From: Actinomycetes bacterium
Lineage (GTDB): Bacteria; Actinomycetota; Actinomycetes; Actinomycetales; Microbacteriaceae
Direction of reading: 5' to 3'
Assembly: GCA_023436775.1 (NCBI GenBank)
Contig: JAEZHW010000011.1
Coordinates: 1-52,938, forward strand
DNA: 52,938 nucleotides
The translations under genes were made by a program, and so were the position numbers. How positions within the stretch are numbered: position 1 is the stretch's first letter; each line of letters begins with the position of its first letter. The notes under the pieces are model-generated. The model saw nothing but the letters and a program-made list of their open reading frames with translations. It made no database searches and was not told the DNA's origin. Below are positions 9,604 through 17,369 of this stretch, in pieces.

Positions 9604-10320
9604 TCAGCCCTCGGTGATCGTGCCGCCAGCGGCGACGATCTTCTCCTTGGCCGACGCGGAGTACGCGTCCACGGCCACGGAGACCTTGACGGTGAGGTCG
9701 CCCTCGCCCAGGACCTTGACGGGCTTGCCCTTGCGGACAGCGCCCTTGGCCACCAGGTCGGCGACCGTCACGTCGCCACCGTCGGGGTACAGCGCCGAGA
9801 GCTTGTCCAGGTTGACGACCTGGTACTCGACGCGGAACGGGTTCTTGAAGCCACGGAGCTTGGGCAGCCGCATGTGCAGCGGCATCTGCCCACCCTCGAA
9901 GCGCTCCGGAACCTGGTAGCGCGCCTTGGTGCCCTTCGTACCGCGGCCCGCGGTCTTGCCCTTGGACGCCTCACCACGGCCCACACGGGTCTTCGCGGTC
10001 TTGGCGCCCGGGGCGGGACGCAGGTGGTGCACCTTCAGCGTGCCGCCGGCACCGGGCTGCGCCGCAGCCTCCGCCGCCTTCTTGGCGGCAGCGGACTGCG
10101 TCTTGGCCGGAGCCTTCTTGGCGGCAGCCTTGGCCGGGGCGGCCTCGGTCGCCTCGTCCTTCGCGGACGCCTTGGCCGGAGCCTTCTTGGCGGCGGCCTT
10201 CTCGGCCGGAGCCTTCTCGGCGGCCTCGGTCGCCTTCTTCGCCGGAGCCTTCTTGGCGGGGGCCTTCTTGGCAGGGGCCTGCGCGTCGGCGCTCAGCTTC
10301 TCGTTCTTCTCGTCAGCCAT
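9604..10320 (-). CDS. rplO: 50S ribosomal protein L15 with long Lys/Ala-rich N-terminal extension
   Basis: The C-terminal 145 or so residues are a normal L15: LKVHHLRPAPGAKTAKTRV, then GRGEASKGKTAGRGTKG and GGQMPLHMRLPKLRGFKNPF. L15 helps assemble the large subunit. In front is an unusual extension of about 90 residues made of AKKAPAKKA-type repeats with acidic interruptions, like the tails of actinobacterial histone-like proteins. The ATG at 10320 was chosen; the upstream in-frame GTG at 10326 overlaps the rpmD stop and is closer to a GGAGG, so two extra residues are possible. The extension is in frame with the conserved domain and has the same codon bias, so it is probably real. It could bind rRNA or be removed. 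Confidence 0.92.
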   Translation of the reverse strand: MADEKNEKLSADAQAPAKKAPAKKAPAKKATEAAEKAPAEKAAAKKAPAKASAKDEATEAAPAKAAAKKAPAKTQSAAAKKAAEAAAQPGAGGTLKVHHLRPAPGAKTAKTRVGRGEASKGKTAGRGTKGTKARYQVPERFEGGQMPLHMRLPKLRGFKNPFRVEYQVVNLDKLSALYPDGGDVTVADLVAKGAVRKGKPVKVLGEGDLTVKVSVAVDAYSASAKEKIVAAGGTITEG

Positions 10321-10322
10321 GG

Positions 10323-10505
10323 TCACTCGACCTCCTCGACCGCGACGAGGTGCTGCACGGTCTTGACCATGCCGCGGATCTCAGGGCGGTCCTCCTTGAC
10401 GACGACGTCGCCGATGCGCTTGAGGCCAAGCGTGCGGAGCGTGTCGCGCTGGTTCTGCTTGCCACCGATGCTGGAACGCTTCTGCGTCACCTTGAGACGG
10501 GCCAT
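10323..10505 (-). CDS. rpmD: 50S ribosomal protein L30
   Basis: The 60-residue L30 has the standard sequence LKVTQKRSSIGGKQNQRDTL followed by LGLKRIGDVVVKEDRPEIRG. It binds 23S rRNA in the large subunit. The ATG at 10505 overlaps the rpsE stop codon (TGATG), so translation is coupled. L30 is missing from some bacteria, but it is normal in Micrococcales at this place between rpsE and rplO. Confidence 0.95.
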   Translation of the reverse strand: MARLKVTQKRSSIGGKQNQRDTLRTLGLKRIGDVVVKEDRPEIRGMVKTVQHLVAVEEVE

Positions 10506-11152
10506 CACGCACCCACCTTCTCGGCGGCCTTCGCGGCCTGGCCGGCGGCCTGCGCCCGCAGGAGCGGGGCCGGCACGACGTGCTCGAGCGGCAGGCCACG
10601 GCGCGCGGCCACGGCCTCAGGCTGCTCGAGACCGCGCAGCGCCTCGACCGTCGCGTGGACGATGTTGATCGCGTTCGACGAACCGAGCGACTTGCTCAGC
10701 ACGTCGTGGATGCCGGCGCACTCGAGCACCGCACGCACCGGACCACCGGCGATCACACCGGTACCGGGCGCAGCGGGGCGCAGGTGGACGATGCCGGCAG
10801 CGGCCTCGGCCGTGATCGGGTGCGGGATCGTGCCCTGGATGCGGGGGACGCGGAAGAAGTTCTTCTTCGCCTCCTCCACGCCCTTGGCGATCGCCGCGGG
10901 CACCTCCTTGGCCTTGCCGTAGCCGACGCCCACGGTGCCGTCACCGTCGCCCACCACGACGAGCGCGGTGAAGCTGAACCGGCGGCCACCCTTGACGACC
11001 TTGGCCACGCGGTTGATGGTCACGACGCGCTCGAGGAACGCGCTCTTCTCTGCGGCGTCGCCACGGCGACCGCCGCCATCACGACGACCGCCGTCGCGGC
11101 GCTCGCCGCCGGTGCCCTGAGCACCGGTGTTGCTGCGTGCAGGAGCAGCCAT
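10505..11152 (-). CDS. rpsE: 30S ribosomal protein S5
   Basis: This 215-residue protein is a proofreading and assembly component of the small subunit. The N-terminal tail is rich in Gly/Arg (GGERRDGGRRDGGGRRGD), as in other actinobacteria. The double-stranded RNA-binding domain follows (VVTINRVAKVVKGGRRFSFTALVVVGDGDG), then the C-terminal domain (GTGVIAGGPVRAVLECAGIHDVLSKSLGSSNAINIV). Codon use is almost free of A/T third positions, like rplO and secY. Confidence 0.96.
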   Translation of the reverse strand: MAAPARSNTGAQGTGGERRDGGRRDGGGRRGDAAEKSAFLERVVTINRVAKVVKGGRRFSFTALVVVGDGDGTVGVGYGKAKEVPAAIAKGVEEAKKNFFRVPRIQGTIPHPITAEAAAGIVHLRPAAPGTGVIAGGPVRAVLECAGIHDVLSKSLGSSNAINIVHATVEALRGLEQPEAVAARRGLPLEHVVPAPLLRAQAAGQAAKAAEKVGA

Positions 11153-11183
11153 CAGTGAGTCCTCTTCTTCCGGATCGTCGTGG

Positions 11184-11555
11184 TCACAGGGCCAGACCGC
11201 CCTCGCGGGCGCCGTCGGCGACCGCGGCCACGCGGCCGTGGTACTTGTTGCCGCCGCGGTCGAAGACGACCGCGTCGATGCCCTTGGCCTTGGCGCGCTC
11301 GGCGACGAGCTCGCCGACCTTCTTGGCCTTGGCCGACTTGTCGCCGTCGGCGTTGCGCAGGTCGGCCTCGAGCGTCGAGGCGGACGCGACGGTCTGACCG
11401 ATCGCGTCGTCGACGACCTGAGCCGTGATGTGACGCGCCGAACGCGTCACGACGAGGCGCGGACGAGCCGCCGTGCCGACGACCTTCTTGCGCAGGCGCA
11501 GGTGACGACGCTTGCGCGAGATCGCCTTGCCCTTGCCCTTGATGCTGATCGCCAT
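11184..11555 (-). CDS. rplR: 50S ribosomal protein L18
   Basis: The 123-residue protein binds 5S rRNA. It is recognised from AISRKRRHLRLRKKVVGTAA, RPRLVVTRSARHITAQVVDD and the terminal VVFDRGGNKYHGRVAAVADGAREGGL. It starts three bases after the rplF stop codon. It is the last gene on the minus strand reading left that still shows the extreme G/C third-position bias of the left part; its upstream neighbour rplF does not. Confidence 0.96.
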   Translation of the reverse strand: MAISIKGKGKAISRKRRHLRLRKKVVGTAARPRLVVTRSARHITAQVVDDAIGQTVASASTLEADLRNADGDKSAKAKKVGELVAERAKAKGIDAVVFDRGGNKYHGRVAAVADGAREGGLAL

Positions 11556-11558
11556 GGC

Positions 11559-12095
11559 TTACTTCCCAGCCTTTCCGACCTTGCGGCGCACGTTCTCGCC
11601 CGCGTAGCGCACGCCCTTGCCCTTGTACGGCTCGGGCTTGCGGATCTTGCGGATGTTCGCGGCAACCTCACCCACGGCCTGCTTCGAGATACCGCGGACG
11701 TGCAGCTTGTTGGAGCCCTCAACCTCGAAGGTGATGCCAGCCGGCGGCTGGACGTGCACCGGGTGCGAGAAGCCGAGCGCGAATTCGACGCCAGCGCCCT
11801 GCTGGGCGACGCGGTAACCAGTACCGACGATCTCGAGCGTCTTCGAGTAGCCCTCGGTGACACCGATGATGTTGTTCTGGATGAGGGTGCGGGTCAGACC
11901 GTGCAGCGAACGAGCTTCGCGCTCGTCGTTCGGGCGCGACACCGTGATGGTGCCGTCCTCGAGGCTGACCGAGATGGGCTGTGCGACGGTGAGGGTCAGC
12001 TCACCCTTCGGGCCCTTGACAGTGACGTCCTGGCCGTCGATCTTGACTTCGACGCTGCCCGGGACGGTAATCGGCAGTCGACCAATACGCGACAT
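11559..12095 (-). CDS. rplF: 50S ribosomal protein L6
   Basis: The 178-residue L6 lies near the sarcin-ricin loop and elongation-factor site. It starts MSRIGRLPITVPGSVEVKID and ends in the highly conserved PEPYKGKGVRYAGENVRRKVGKAGK. The ATG at 12095 is the family start; the in-frame codons upstream to 12131 run into rpsH. Its codon use (ATT, CGA, GAA, GCA) matches the genes to the right and contrasts with rplR next door. A change of genome source may lie in its conserved 3' end. Confidence 0.95.
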   Translation of the reverse strand: MSRIGRLPITVPGSVEVKIDGQDVTVKGPKGELTLTVAQPISVSLEDGTITVSRPNDEREARSLHGLTRTLIQNNIIGVTEGYSKTLEIVGTGYRVAQQGAGVEFALGFSHPVHVQPPAGITFEVEGSNKLHVRGISKQAVGEVAANIRKIRKPEPYKGKGVRYAGENVRRKVGKAGK

Positions 12096-12102
12096 GATCA
12101 GG

Positions 12103-12501
12103 TCACCACACGTAGGCGAGGACTTCCCCACCCACGCCCTTCTGCTCGGCTTCGCGGTCCGTCAGGAGGCCGCTGGAGGTGGACAGGATAGCCACACCGA
12201 GGCCGCCCAGCACGCGGGGCAGTTCGGTCGACTTCGCGTACACACGAAGGCCAGGCTTCGAGATGCGCTTGATGCCGGCGATCGAACGCTCGCGGCTCGG
12301 GCCGTACTTCAGCTGAATGGTGAGGGTCTTGCCCACGGTTGCGTCAGCAACGCTCCAGTCAGCGATGTAGCCCTCGCGCTTGAGGATCGCAGCAATGTTT
12401 CCCTTCAGCTTGCTGTGCGGCAGGCTGATGGACTCGTGGTACGCCGAGTTCGCGTTCCGCAGCCTGGTGAGCAGGTCTGCGACCGGATCGGTCATCGTCA
12501 T
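12103..12501 (-). CDS. rpsH: 30S ribosomal protein S8
   Basis: The 132-residue S8 binds 16S rRNA early in assembly and in many bacteria represses the spc operon. It begins MTMTDPVADLLTRLRNANSA and contains ILKREGYI and RVLGGLGVAILSTSSGLLTDREA. Its own start is ATGACGATG at 12501, after GGAAACAAACCA. The gap to rplE is 96 bases and contains a hairpin where rpsZ/rpsN would sit in Streptomyces. Confidence 0.96.
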   Translation of the reverse strand: MTMTDPVADLLTRLRNANSAYHESISLPHSKLKGNIAAILKREGYIADWSVADATVGKTLTIQLKYGPSRERSIAGIKRISKPGLRVYAKSTELPRVLGGLGVAILSTSSGLLTDREAEQKGVGGEVLAYVW

Positions 12502-12562
12502 TGGTTTGTTTCCTTTGGTTCGGGCGGTTTCTGCATCCGGTACACCGCATGCAGACCTGCGC

Positions 12563-12590
12563 GATTATTGCCGCCGATGGGCGGCAAGGT
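12563..12590 (-). promoter_or_regulatory. Hairpin in rplE-rpsH gap
   Basis: Eight-base arms TTGCCGCC and GGCGGCAA form a stem with a four-base loop, just after the rplE stop codon on the minus strand. It occupies the place where other actinobacteria carry the S14 gene. It could attenuate transcription or be an RNA site bound by a ribosomal protein. I infer this only from position and symmetry. Confidence 0.45.
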
Positions 12591-12597
12591 TTCTAGA

Positions 12598-13185
12598 CTA
12601 CTCGGACTTGAACGGGAAGCCCAATGCACGCAGCAGCGCGCGGCCTTCGTCGTCGGTCTTTGCAGTGGTCACGACCGTGATGTCGAAACCGCGAACGCGG
12701 TCGATCTTGTCCTGGTCGATCTCGTGGAACACACTCTGCTCGGAGAGGCCGAAGGTGTAGTTGCCGTTGCCATCGAACTGCTTGTCGCTCAGACCGCGGA
12801 AGTCGCGGATACGAGGCAGTGCGAGGGTGATCAGGCGGTCCAGGAACTCCCAGGCGCGGTCGCCACGGAGCGTCACGTGCGCACCGATCTGCTGACCCTC
12901 ACGCAGCTTGAACTGCGCGATGGACTTGCGAGCGGCGGTCACCTTCGGCTTCTGGCCGGTGATCGCGGTGAGGTCCTTGACGGCACCCTCGATCACCTTG
13001 GAGTCGCGTGCGGCTTCACCAACACCCGAGTTGACAACCACCTTCACCAGACGCGGGACCTGGTGAACGTTGGTGTAGCCGAACTGCTCGGTGAGCGCGG
13101 CCACGATGTCGGAGCGGTACTTCAGCTTAAGGCGCGGCTGGATCTTGACAGCCTGCGCGGCCGAAGCGGCGGCAGTCTCAGTCAT
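12598..13185 (-). CDS. rplE: 50S ribosomal protein L5
   Basis: The 195-residue L5 contacts 5S rRNA and the P-site tRNA. Key stretches are VPRLVKVVVNSGVGEAARDS, ITGQKPKVTAARKSIAQFKL, RGDRAWEFLDRLI and FGLSEQSVFHEID. A short Ala-rich N-terminal tail (MTETAAASAAQAVK) is normal for actinobacteria. The ATG overlaps the end of rplX by eight bases. Confidence 0.96.
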   Translation of the reverse strand: MTETAAASAAQAVKIQPRLKLKYRSDIVAALTEQFGYTNVHQVPRLVKVVVNSGVGEAARDSKVIEGAVKDLTAITGQKPKVTAARKSIAQFKLREGQQIGAHVTLRGDRAWEFLDRLITLALPRIRDFRGLSDKQFDGNGNYTFGLSEQSVFHEIDQDKIDRVRGFDITVVTTAKTDDEGRALLRALGFPFKSE

Positions 13186-13552
13186 CGTTCTTCAGGTCCT
13201 TCCCGGACTTCTTTGCGTAGCGGACGCGCACGGTCTTGGTGGCGCCGGCCTTGTTGGTCTTCTGCTCGAGACGGTAACCAACGCGAGTCGGCTTCTTGGT
13301 CTCGGGGTCGACGATGGCGACGTTCGACACGTGGATCGGGGCCTCAACGGTCTCGATACCACCGGTCTTGGCGCCACGGTCGGTCTGGCCGACACGGACG
13401 TGCTTGGTGACGAAGTTCACGCCCTCAACCACGACGCGGTTCTGCTCGGGCAGCACCTCGATGACGCGACCCTGCTTGCCACGGTCGCCACCGCGTGCCT
13501 GCGAACGGCCGCTGATGATCTGGACGAGGTCGCCCTTCTTGATCTTGGCCAT
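13178..13552 (-). CDS. rplX: 50S ribosomal protein L24
   Basis: The 124-residue assembly-initiator protein binds the 5' domain of 23S rRNA. It has the KOW motif region KIKKGDLVQIISGRSQARGG and the conserved RVIEVLPEQNRVVVEGVNFV. It begins three bases after the rplN stop codon and overlaps rplE at its 3' end, so the three genes are tightly coupled. Confidence 0.95.
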   Translation of the reverse strand: MAKIKKGDLVQIISGRSQARGGDRGKQGRVIEVLPEQNRVVVEGVNFVTKHVRVGQTDRGAKTGGIETVEAPIHVSNVAIVDPETKKPTRVGYRLEQKTNKAGATKTVRVRYAKKSGKDLKNDD

Positions 13553-13554
13553 GG

Positions 13555-13926
13555 TTACAGCACCTCCGGCGCGAGCGAAATGATCTTCATGAACTTCTTG
13601 TCACGCAGCTCGCGACCGACCGGGCCGAAGATACGGGTACCACGCGGGTCACCCTCCTTGCCCTTGAGGATCACGGCGGCGTTCTCGTCGAAGCGAATGT
13701 ACGAGCCGTCGGGACGGCGAGTCTGCTTGCGAGTGCGCACGACGACCGCCTTGACGACTTCACCCTTCTTGACGTTGCCGCCCGGGATAGCGTCCTTGAC
13801 CGTGGCGACGATGATGTCGCCCAGGCCGGCGTAGCGGCGGCCGGAGCCACCGAGCACGCGGATCGTGAGCAGCTCCTTGGCGCCAGTGTTGTCGGCAACC
13901 TTGAGGCGCGTCTCCTGCTGGATCAC
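13555..13926 (-). CDS. rplN: 50S ribosomal protein L14
   Basis: The 123-residue L14 lies at the subunit interface. It is recognised from MIQQETRLKVADNTGAKELL, GGSGRRYAGLGDIIVATVKD and the end RELRDKKFMKIISLAPEVL. The start codon is GTG at 13926 with a GGAGAAGGCAA stretch just before it. It is the first gene of the spc portion, 37 bases after rpsQ, with no terminator between. Confidence 0.96.
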   Translation of the reverse strand: MIQQETRLKVADNTGAKELLTIRVLGGSGRRYAGLGDIIVATVKDAIPGGNVKKGEVVKAVVVRTRKQTRRPDGSYIRFDENAAVILKGKEGDPRGTRIFGPVGRELRDKKFMKIISLAPEVL

Positions 13927-13963
13927 TTGCCTTCTCCTTCTTCCAGACGAAGCAGGCCGAGGC

Positions 13964-14281
13964 CTACTTCGCCTTCTCCAGGATGGTCACGAGGCGCCAC
14001 CGCTTGGTCGCGCTCAGCGGACGAGTCTCAGCGATGAGCACCAGGTCACCGATGCCGGCCGAGTTGTTCTCGTCGTGGGCCTTCACCTTCGAGGTGCGGC
14101 GGATGACCTTGCCGTAGAGCGGGTGCTTCACCCGGTCCTCGACCTCGATCACGATGGTCTTGTCCATCTTGTCGCTCACCACGTAGCCACGGCGGGTCTT
14201 GCGGTACCCACGGGCGTCCGCGTCACGAACGTCGTTCGCTGCGGACTCGTGGCCTGCGGCCTGGGTCTTCACCTCAGCCAT
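13964..14281 (-). CDS. rpsQ: 30S ribosomal protein S17
   Basis: The 105-residue S17 binds 16S rRNA. The OB-fold core is RRGYVVSDKMDKTIVIEVED followed by HPLYGKVIRRTSKVKAHDE and GDLVLIAETRPLSATKRWRL. An N-terminal tail of about 25 residues precedes the core. Its ATG overlaps the rpmC stop codon by one base. Confidence 0.95.
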   Translation of the reverse strand: MAEVKTQAAGHESAANDVRDADARGYRKTRRGYVVSDKMDKTIVIEVEDRVKHPLYGKVIRRTSKVKAHDENNSAGIGDLVLIAETRPLSATKRWRLVTILEKAK

Positions 14282-14607
14282 CAGTTCTTCTCCTCAGTCT
14301 CGGCCGCGGCCTCGGCTGCCGGCTCAGCCGGAGCTTCCTTCTTGGCAGCCTTCTTGGCGGTCTTCTCGGCGACGACCGGCTCCGGGGTGGCCCGGATACC
14401 CAGTTCGCGCTCACGAAGCACGGTGTAAATGCGGGCGATGTCGCGCTTGACGGCGCGAATACGGCCGTGGCTGTCGAGCTGACCGGTGGCCGACTGGAAG
14501 CGCAGGTTGAACAGCTCTTCCTTGGCGCGCTTCAGCTCGTCGACCAGACGAGCGTCGTCGTAGCTGTCGAGCTCGACGGTGGCGAGTGCCTTGGTACCGA
14601 TCGCCAT
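14281..14607 (-). CDS. rpmC: 50S ribosomal protein L29 with acidic/Lys C-terminal tail
   Basis: L29 sits at the exit tunnel, near the trigger-factor and SRP sites. The core is LDSYDDARLVDELKRAKEEL, NLRFQSATGQLDSHGRIRAV and RDIARIYTVLRERELGI. At 108 residues it is longer than the usual 65-80. The extra C-terminal tail is AEKTAKKAAKKEAPAEPAAE followed by more Ala/Glu, a low-complexity extension found in several Micrococcales. It overlaps rplP and rpsQ by one base each. Confidence 0.94.
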   Translation of the reverse strand: MAIGTKALATVELDSYDDARLVDELKRAKEELFNLRFQSATGQLDSHGRIRAVKRDIARIYTVLRERELGIRATPEPVVAEKTAKKAAKKEAPAEPAAEAAAETEEKN

Positions 14608-15026
14608 TATGCGTCACCTTCCTCACGGGTAATGATGCGCGCCTTCAGCGGCAGCTTGTGGATCGCGCGGGTGAGCGCCTCGCGGGCGATGGGCTCTGCC
14701 ACGCCGCTGAGCTCGAAGAGCACGCGACCCGGCTTGACGTTGGCCACCCACCACTCAACCGAACCCTTACCGGAACCCATGCGGGTTTCGGCCGGCTTCT
14801 TGGTCAGCGGACGGTCCGGGTAGATGTTGATCCACACCTTGCCACCACGGCGGATGTGACGGTTGATGGCAATACGAGCGGACTCGATCTGACGGTTGGT
14901 GACGTAGGCAGGGGTCAGCGCCTGGATGCCGTATTCACCGAATTCGACGCGGGTACCACCGGTAGCGGCGCCGGTCCGGGTGGGACGGTGCTGCTTGCGG
15001 TGCTTGACCTTACGAGGGATCAGCAT
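14607..15026 (-). CDS. rplP: 50S ribosomal protein L16
   Basis: The 139-residue L16 organises the A-site region of the large subunit. Its signature is MLIPRKVKHRKQHRPTRTGA, then GEYGIQALTPAYVTNRQIES and GKGSVEWWVANVKPGRVLFE. The start lies three bases after the rpsC stop codon. Confidence 0.96.
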   Translation of the reverse strand: MLIPRKVKHRKQHRPTRTGAATGGTRVEFGEYGIQALTPAYVTNRQIESARIAINRHIRRGGKVWINIYPDRPLTKKPAETRMGSGKGSVEWWVANVKPGRVLFELSGVAEPIAREALTRAIHKLPLKARIITREEGDA

Positions 15027-15029
15027 GGA

Positions 15030-15800
15030 TCAGCCCTCCGATCCTGCGGCCACCGGGGCCGCCTCGACCGCAGCCTGCTGTGCACGCGGGGCGCGACGCG
15101 GACGGTCGCCCCGGTTGTCACGGCTGCTCTTCTGGTTCGCCTGCTCGCGAGCAAGCTCCTTGTTGGTGAGGTCGCCCTTGTAGATCCAGACCTTCACACC
15201 GATGCGACCGAAGGTGGTCTTGGCCTCGTAGAAGCCGTAGTCCACGTTGGCGCGCAGGGTGTGCAGCGGCACGCGACCCTCGCGGTAGAACTCGCTGCGG
15301 CTCATTTCGGCGCCACCAAGGCGGCCCGAAACCTGCACGCGGACACCCTTGGCGCCGGCACGCTGAGCACCCTGCAGACCCTTGCGCATGGCGCGGCGGA
15401 AGGCCACGCGGGCGCTGAGCTGCTCGGCCACACCCTGAGCGACGAGCTGAGCGTCGGCCTCGGGGTTCTTGACCTCGATGATGTTCAGCTGCACCTGCTT
15501 GCCGGTGAGCTTGTCGAGGTCTGCACGCAGACGCTCGGCCTCAGCACCACGGCGACCGATGACGATACCCGGGCGAGCGGTGTGGATGTCCACACGCACG
15601 CGGTCGCGGGTGCGCTCGATCTCGATGCGGGACACGCCGGCACGGTCGAGGCTCGTCTGCAGCAGCTGGCGGATCTTGACGTCCTCAGCGAGGTAGTCGC
15701 GGTACCGCTGACCAGCCTGGGTGCTGTCAGAGAACCAACGCGACACGTGGTCGGTGGTGACTCCGAGACGGAACCCGTACGGGTTTACCTTCTGTCCCAT
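15030..15800 (-). CDS. rpsC: 30S ribosomal protein S3
   Basis: The 256-residue S3 forms part of the mRNA entry site and helicase of the small subunit. A type II KH domain is visible (ARPGIVIGRRGAEAERLRAD). The C-terminal domain holds VSGRLGGAEMSRSEFYREGR and VDYGFYEAKTTFGRIGVKVW. The Arg/Ala-rich tail (RGDRPRRAPRAQQAAVEAAP) is typical of actinobacteria. It starts two bases after the rplV stop codon. Confidence 0.96.
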   Translation of the reverse strand: MGQKVNPYGFRLGVTTDHVSRWFSDSTQAGQRYRDYLAEDVKIRQLLQTSLDRAGVSRIEIERTRDRVRVDIHTARPGIVIGRRGAEAERLRADLDKLTGKQVQLNIIEVKNPEADAQLVAQGVAEQLSARVAFRRAMRKGLQGAQRAGAKGVRVQVSGRLGGAEMSRSEFYREGRVPLHTLRANVDYGFYEAKTTFGRIGVKVWIYKGDLTNKELAREQANQKSSRDNRGDRPRRAPRAQQAAVEAAPVAAGSEG

Positions 15801-15802
15801 GC

Positions 15803-16183
15803 TCAGCTCCTCGCCTTCTGGGCTTCGATTGCATCCGGGGTGGCAAGCACCACGGTGACGTGACTGGTGCGCTTGAAGATCCGGTCAGCGCGGCCCTGGG
15901 CGCGCGGACGGAAACGCTTCATAGTGGGGCCCTCGTCGACGAAGATCTGCGCGATCTGCAGGTCCTGCTCGTCGAGGTAGCTGTTCTCAGCGTCAGCCTT
16001 CACTCGTGCGTTCGCGATAGCGGAGGCGACGAGCTTGCCAACCGGCTCGCTCGCAGCCTGCGGGGCGAACTTGAGGATGGCCAGCGCTTCGACAGCCTGC
16101 TTACCGCGCACCAGTTCGATGACGCGACGTGCCTTCTGCGGCGTAACGCGCAGGTTACGCAGCCGGGCGACGGATTCGACCAT
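15803..16183 (-). CDS. rplV: 50S ribosomal protein L22
   Basis: The 126-residue L22 lines the peptide exit tunnel. It contains LRVTPQKARRVIELVRGKQA, SAIANARVKADAENSYLDEQ and GPTMKRFRPRAQGRADRIFK. The long beta hairpin that reaches into the tunnel is intact. Confidence 0.96.
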   Translation of the reverse strand: MVESVARLRNLRVTPQKARRVIELVRGKQAVEALAILKFAPQAASEPVGKLVASAIANARVKADAENSYLDEQDLQIAQIFVDEGPTMKRFRPRAQGRADRIFKRTSHVTVVLATPDAIEAQKARS

Positions 16184-16213
16184 GGTCTGCTCCTTCTCAG
16201 AACCGCGCCGCGA

Positions 16214-16495
16214 TTAGCGGCGACGGCCCTTCTTGTCGTCCTTCACGTGGCTGCGGAAGGTGCGGGTGGGGGCGAATTCGCCGAGCTTGTGGCCCACGAG
16301 AGTCTCGGTGATGAACACCGGGACGTGCTTGCGGCCGTCGTGCACGGCGATGGTGTGACCCAGGAAGTCGGGCGTGATCATGGACCGACGCGACCAGGTC
16401 TTGATGACGTTCTTGGTGCCGGCTTCGTTCTGAGCGATCACCTTGCGGAGCAGGTGGTCGTCAACGAAGGGGCCCTTCTTGAGACTGCGGGGCAT
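16214..16495 (-). CDS. rpsS: 30S ribosomal protein S19
   Basis: The 93-residue S19 binds 16S rRNA in the head of the small subunit. It starts MPRSLKKGPFVDDHLLRKV and includes KTWSRRSMITPDFLGHTIAV and GHKLGEFAPTRTFRSHVKDD. The length and both ends match the family. It is nine bases after rplB. Confidence 0.97.
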   Translation of the reverse strand: MPRSLKKGPFVDDHLLRKVIAQNEAGTKNVIKTWSRRSMITPDFLGHTIAVHDGRKHVPVFITETLVGHKLGEFAPTRTFRSHVKDDKKGRRR

Positions 16496-16504
16496 CTACT
16501 TCTC

Positions 16505-17344
16505 CTACCTGCGCTTCTTGCCGACGGTACGACGGCGAACGATGAGCTTGTCACTTTCCTTGTTACGGTGACGCGTGCGGCCTTCCTTCTGGCCCCACGG
16601 GCTCACCGGGTGACGACCACCGGAGGTCTTACCCTCACCACCACCGTGCGGGTGGTCGATCGGGTTCATGGCCACACCGCGGACAGTCGGGCGGATGCCA
16701 CGCCAGCGGTTACGACCAGCCTTACCCCAGTTGATGTTCGACTGCTCGGCATTGCCGACCTCACCGATAGTGGCGCGGCAGCGAGCGTCGACGTTGCGGA
16801 TTTCACCCGACGGCAGGCGGAGCTGCGCGTAGGGGCCGTCCTTAGCAACCAGGCGGACCGAGGCGCCGGCCGAGCGAGCCATCTTGGCACCGCCACCCGG
16901 ACGCAGTTCGATCGCGTGAATCACGGTACCGACCGGGATGTTGCGCAGCGGCAGGTTGTTACCCGGCTTGATGTCCGCGTTCGGACCCGACTCGACGATG
17001 TCACCCTGCTTGAGGTTGTTCGGAGCCAGGATGTAGCGCTTCGTGCCGTCCACGTAGTGCAGCAGCGCGATACGCGCGGTGCGGTTCGGGTCGTACTCGA
17101 TGTGCGCGACCTTGGCGTCCACACCATCACGGTCGTGACGACGGAAGTCGATCACGCGGTACTGGCGCTTGTGGCCACCACCGATGTGACGGGTCGTGAT
17201 ACGGCCCTGGTTGTTACGGCCACCGGTCTTCGGCAGCGGGCGCAGCAGGCTCTTCTCGGGAGTCGAGCGCGTGATCTCAGCGAAGTCCGACACCGACGAG
17301 CCACGACGGCCCGGGGTGGTCGGCTTGTACTTGCGAATAGCCAT
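16505..17344 (-). CDS. rplB: 50S ribosomal protein L2
   Basis: The 279-residue L2 is needed for subunit association and peptidyl transfer. The N-terminal part has TTPGRRGSSVSDFAEITRST, and the C-terminal part has the invariant region around the catalytic-site histidine (MNPIDHPHGGGEGKTSGGRH). The Arg/Lys-rich end SDKLIVRRRTVGKKRR is complete. Confidence 0.97.
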   Translation of the reverse strand: MAIRKYKPTTPGRRGSSVSDFAEITRSTPEKSLLRPLPKTGGRNNQGRITTRHIGGGHKRQYRVIDFRRHDRDGVDAKVAHIEYDPNRTARIALLHYVDGTKRYILAPNNLKQGDIVESGPNADIKPGNNLPLRNIPVGTVIHAIELRPGGGAKMARSAGASVRLVAKDGPYAQLRLPSGEIRNVDARCRATIGEVGNAEQSNINWGKAGRNRWRGIRPTVRGVAMNPIDHPHGGGEGKTSGGRHPVSPWGQKEGRTRHRNKESDKLIVRRRTVGKKRR

Positions 17345-17369
17345 TGTCTTCTTCCTCGTGCTTCCCGAC

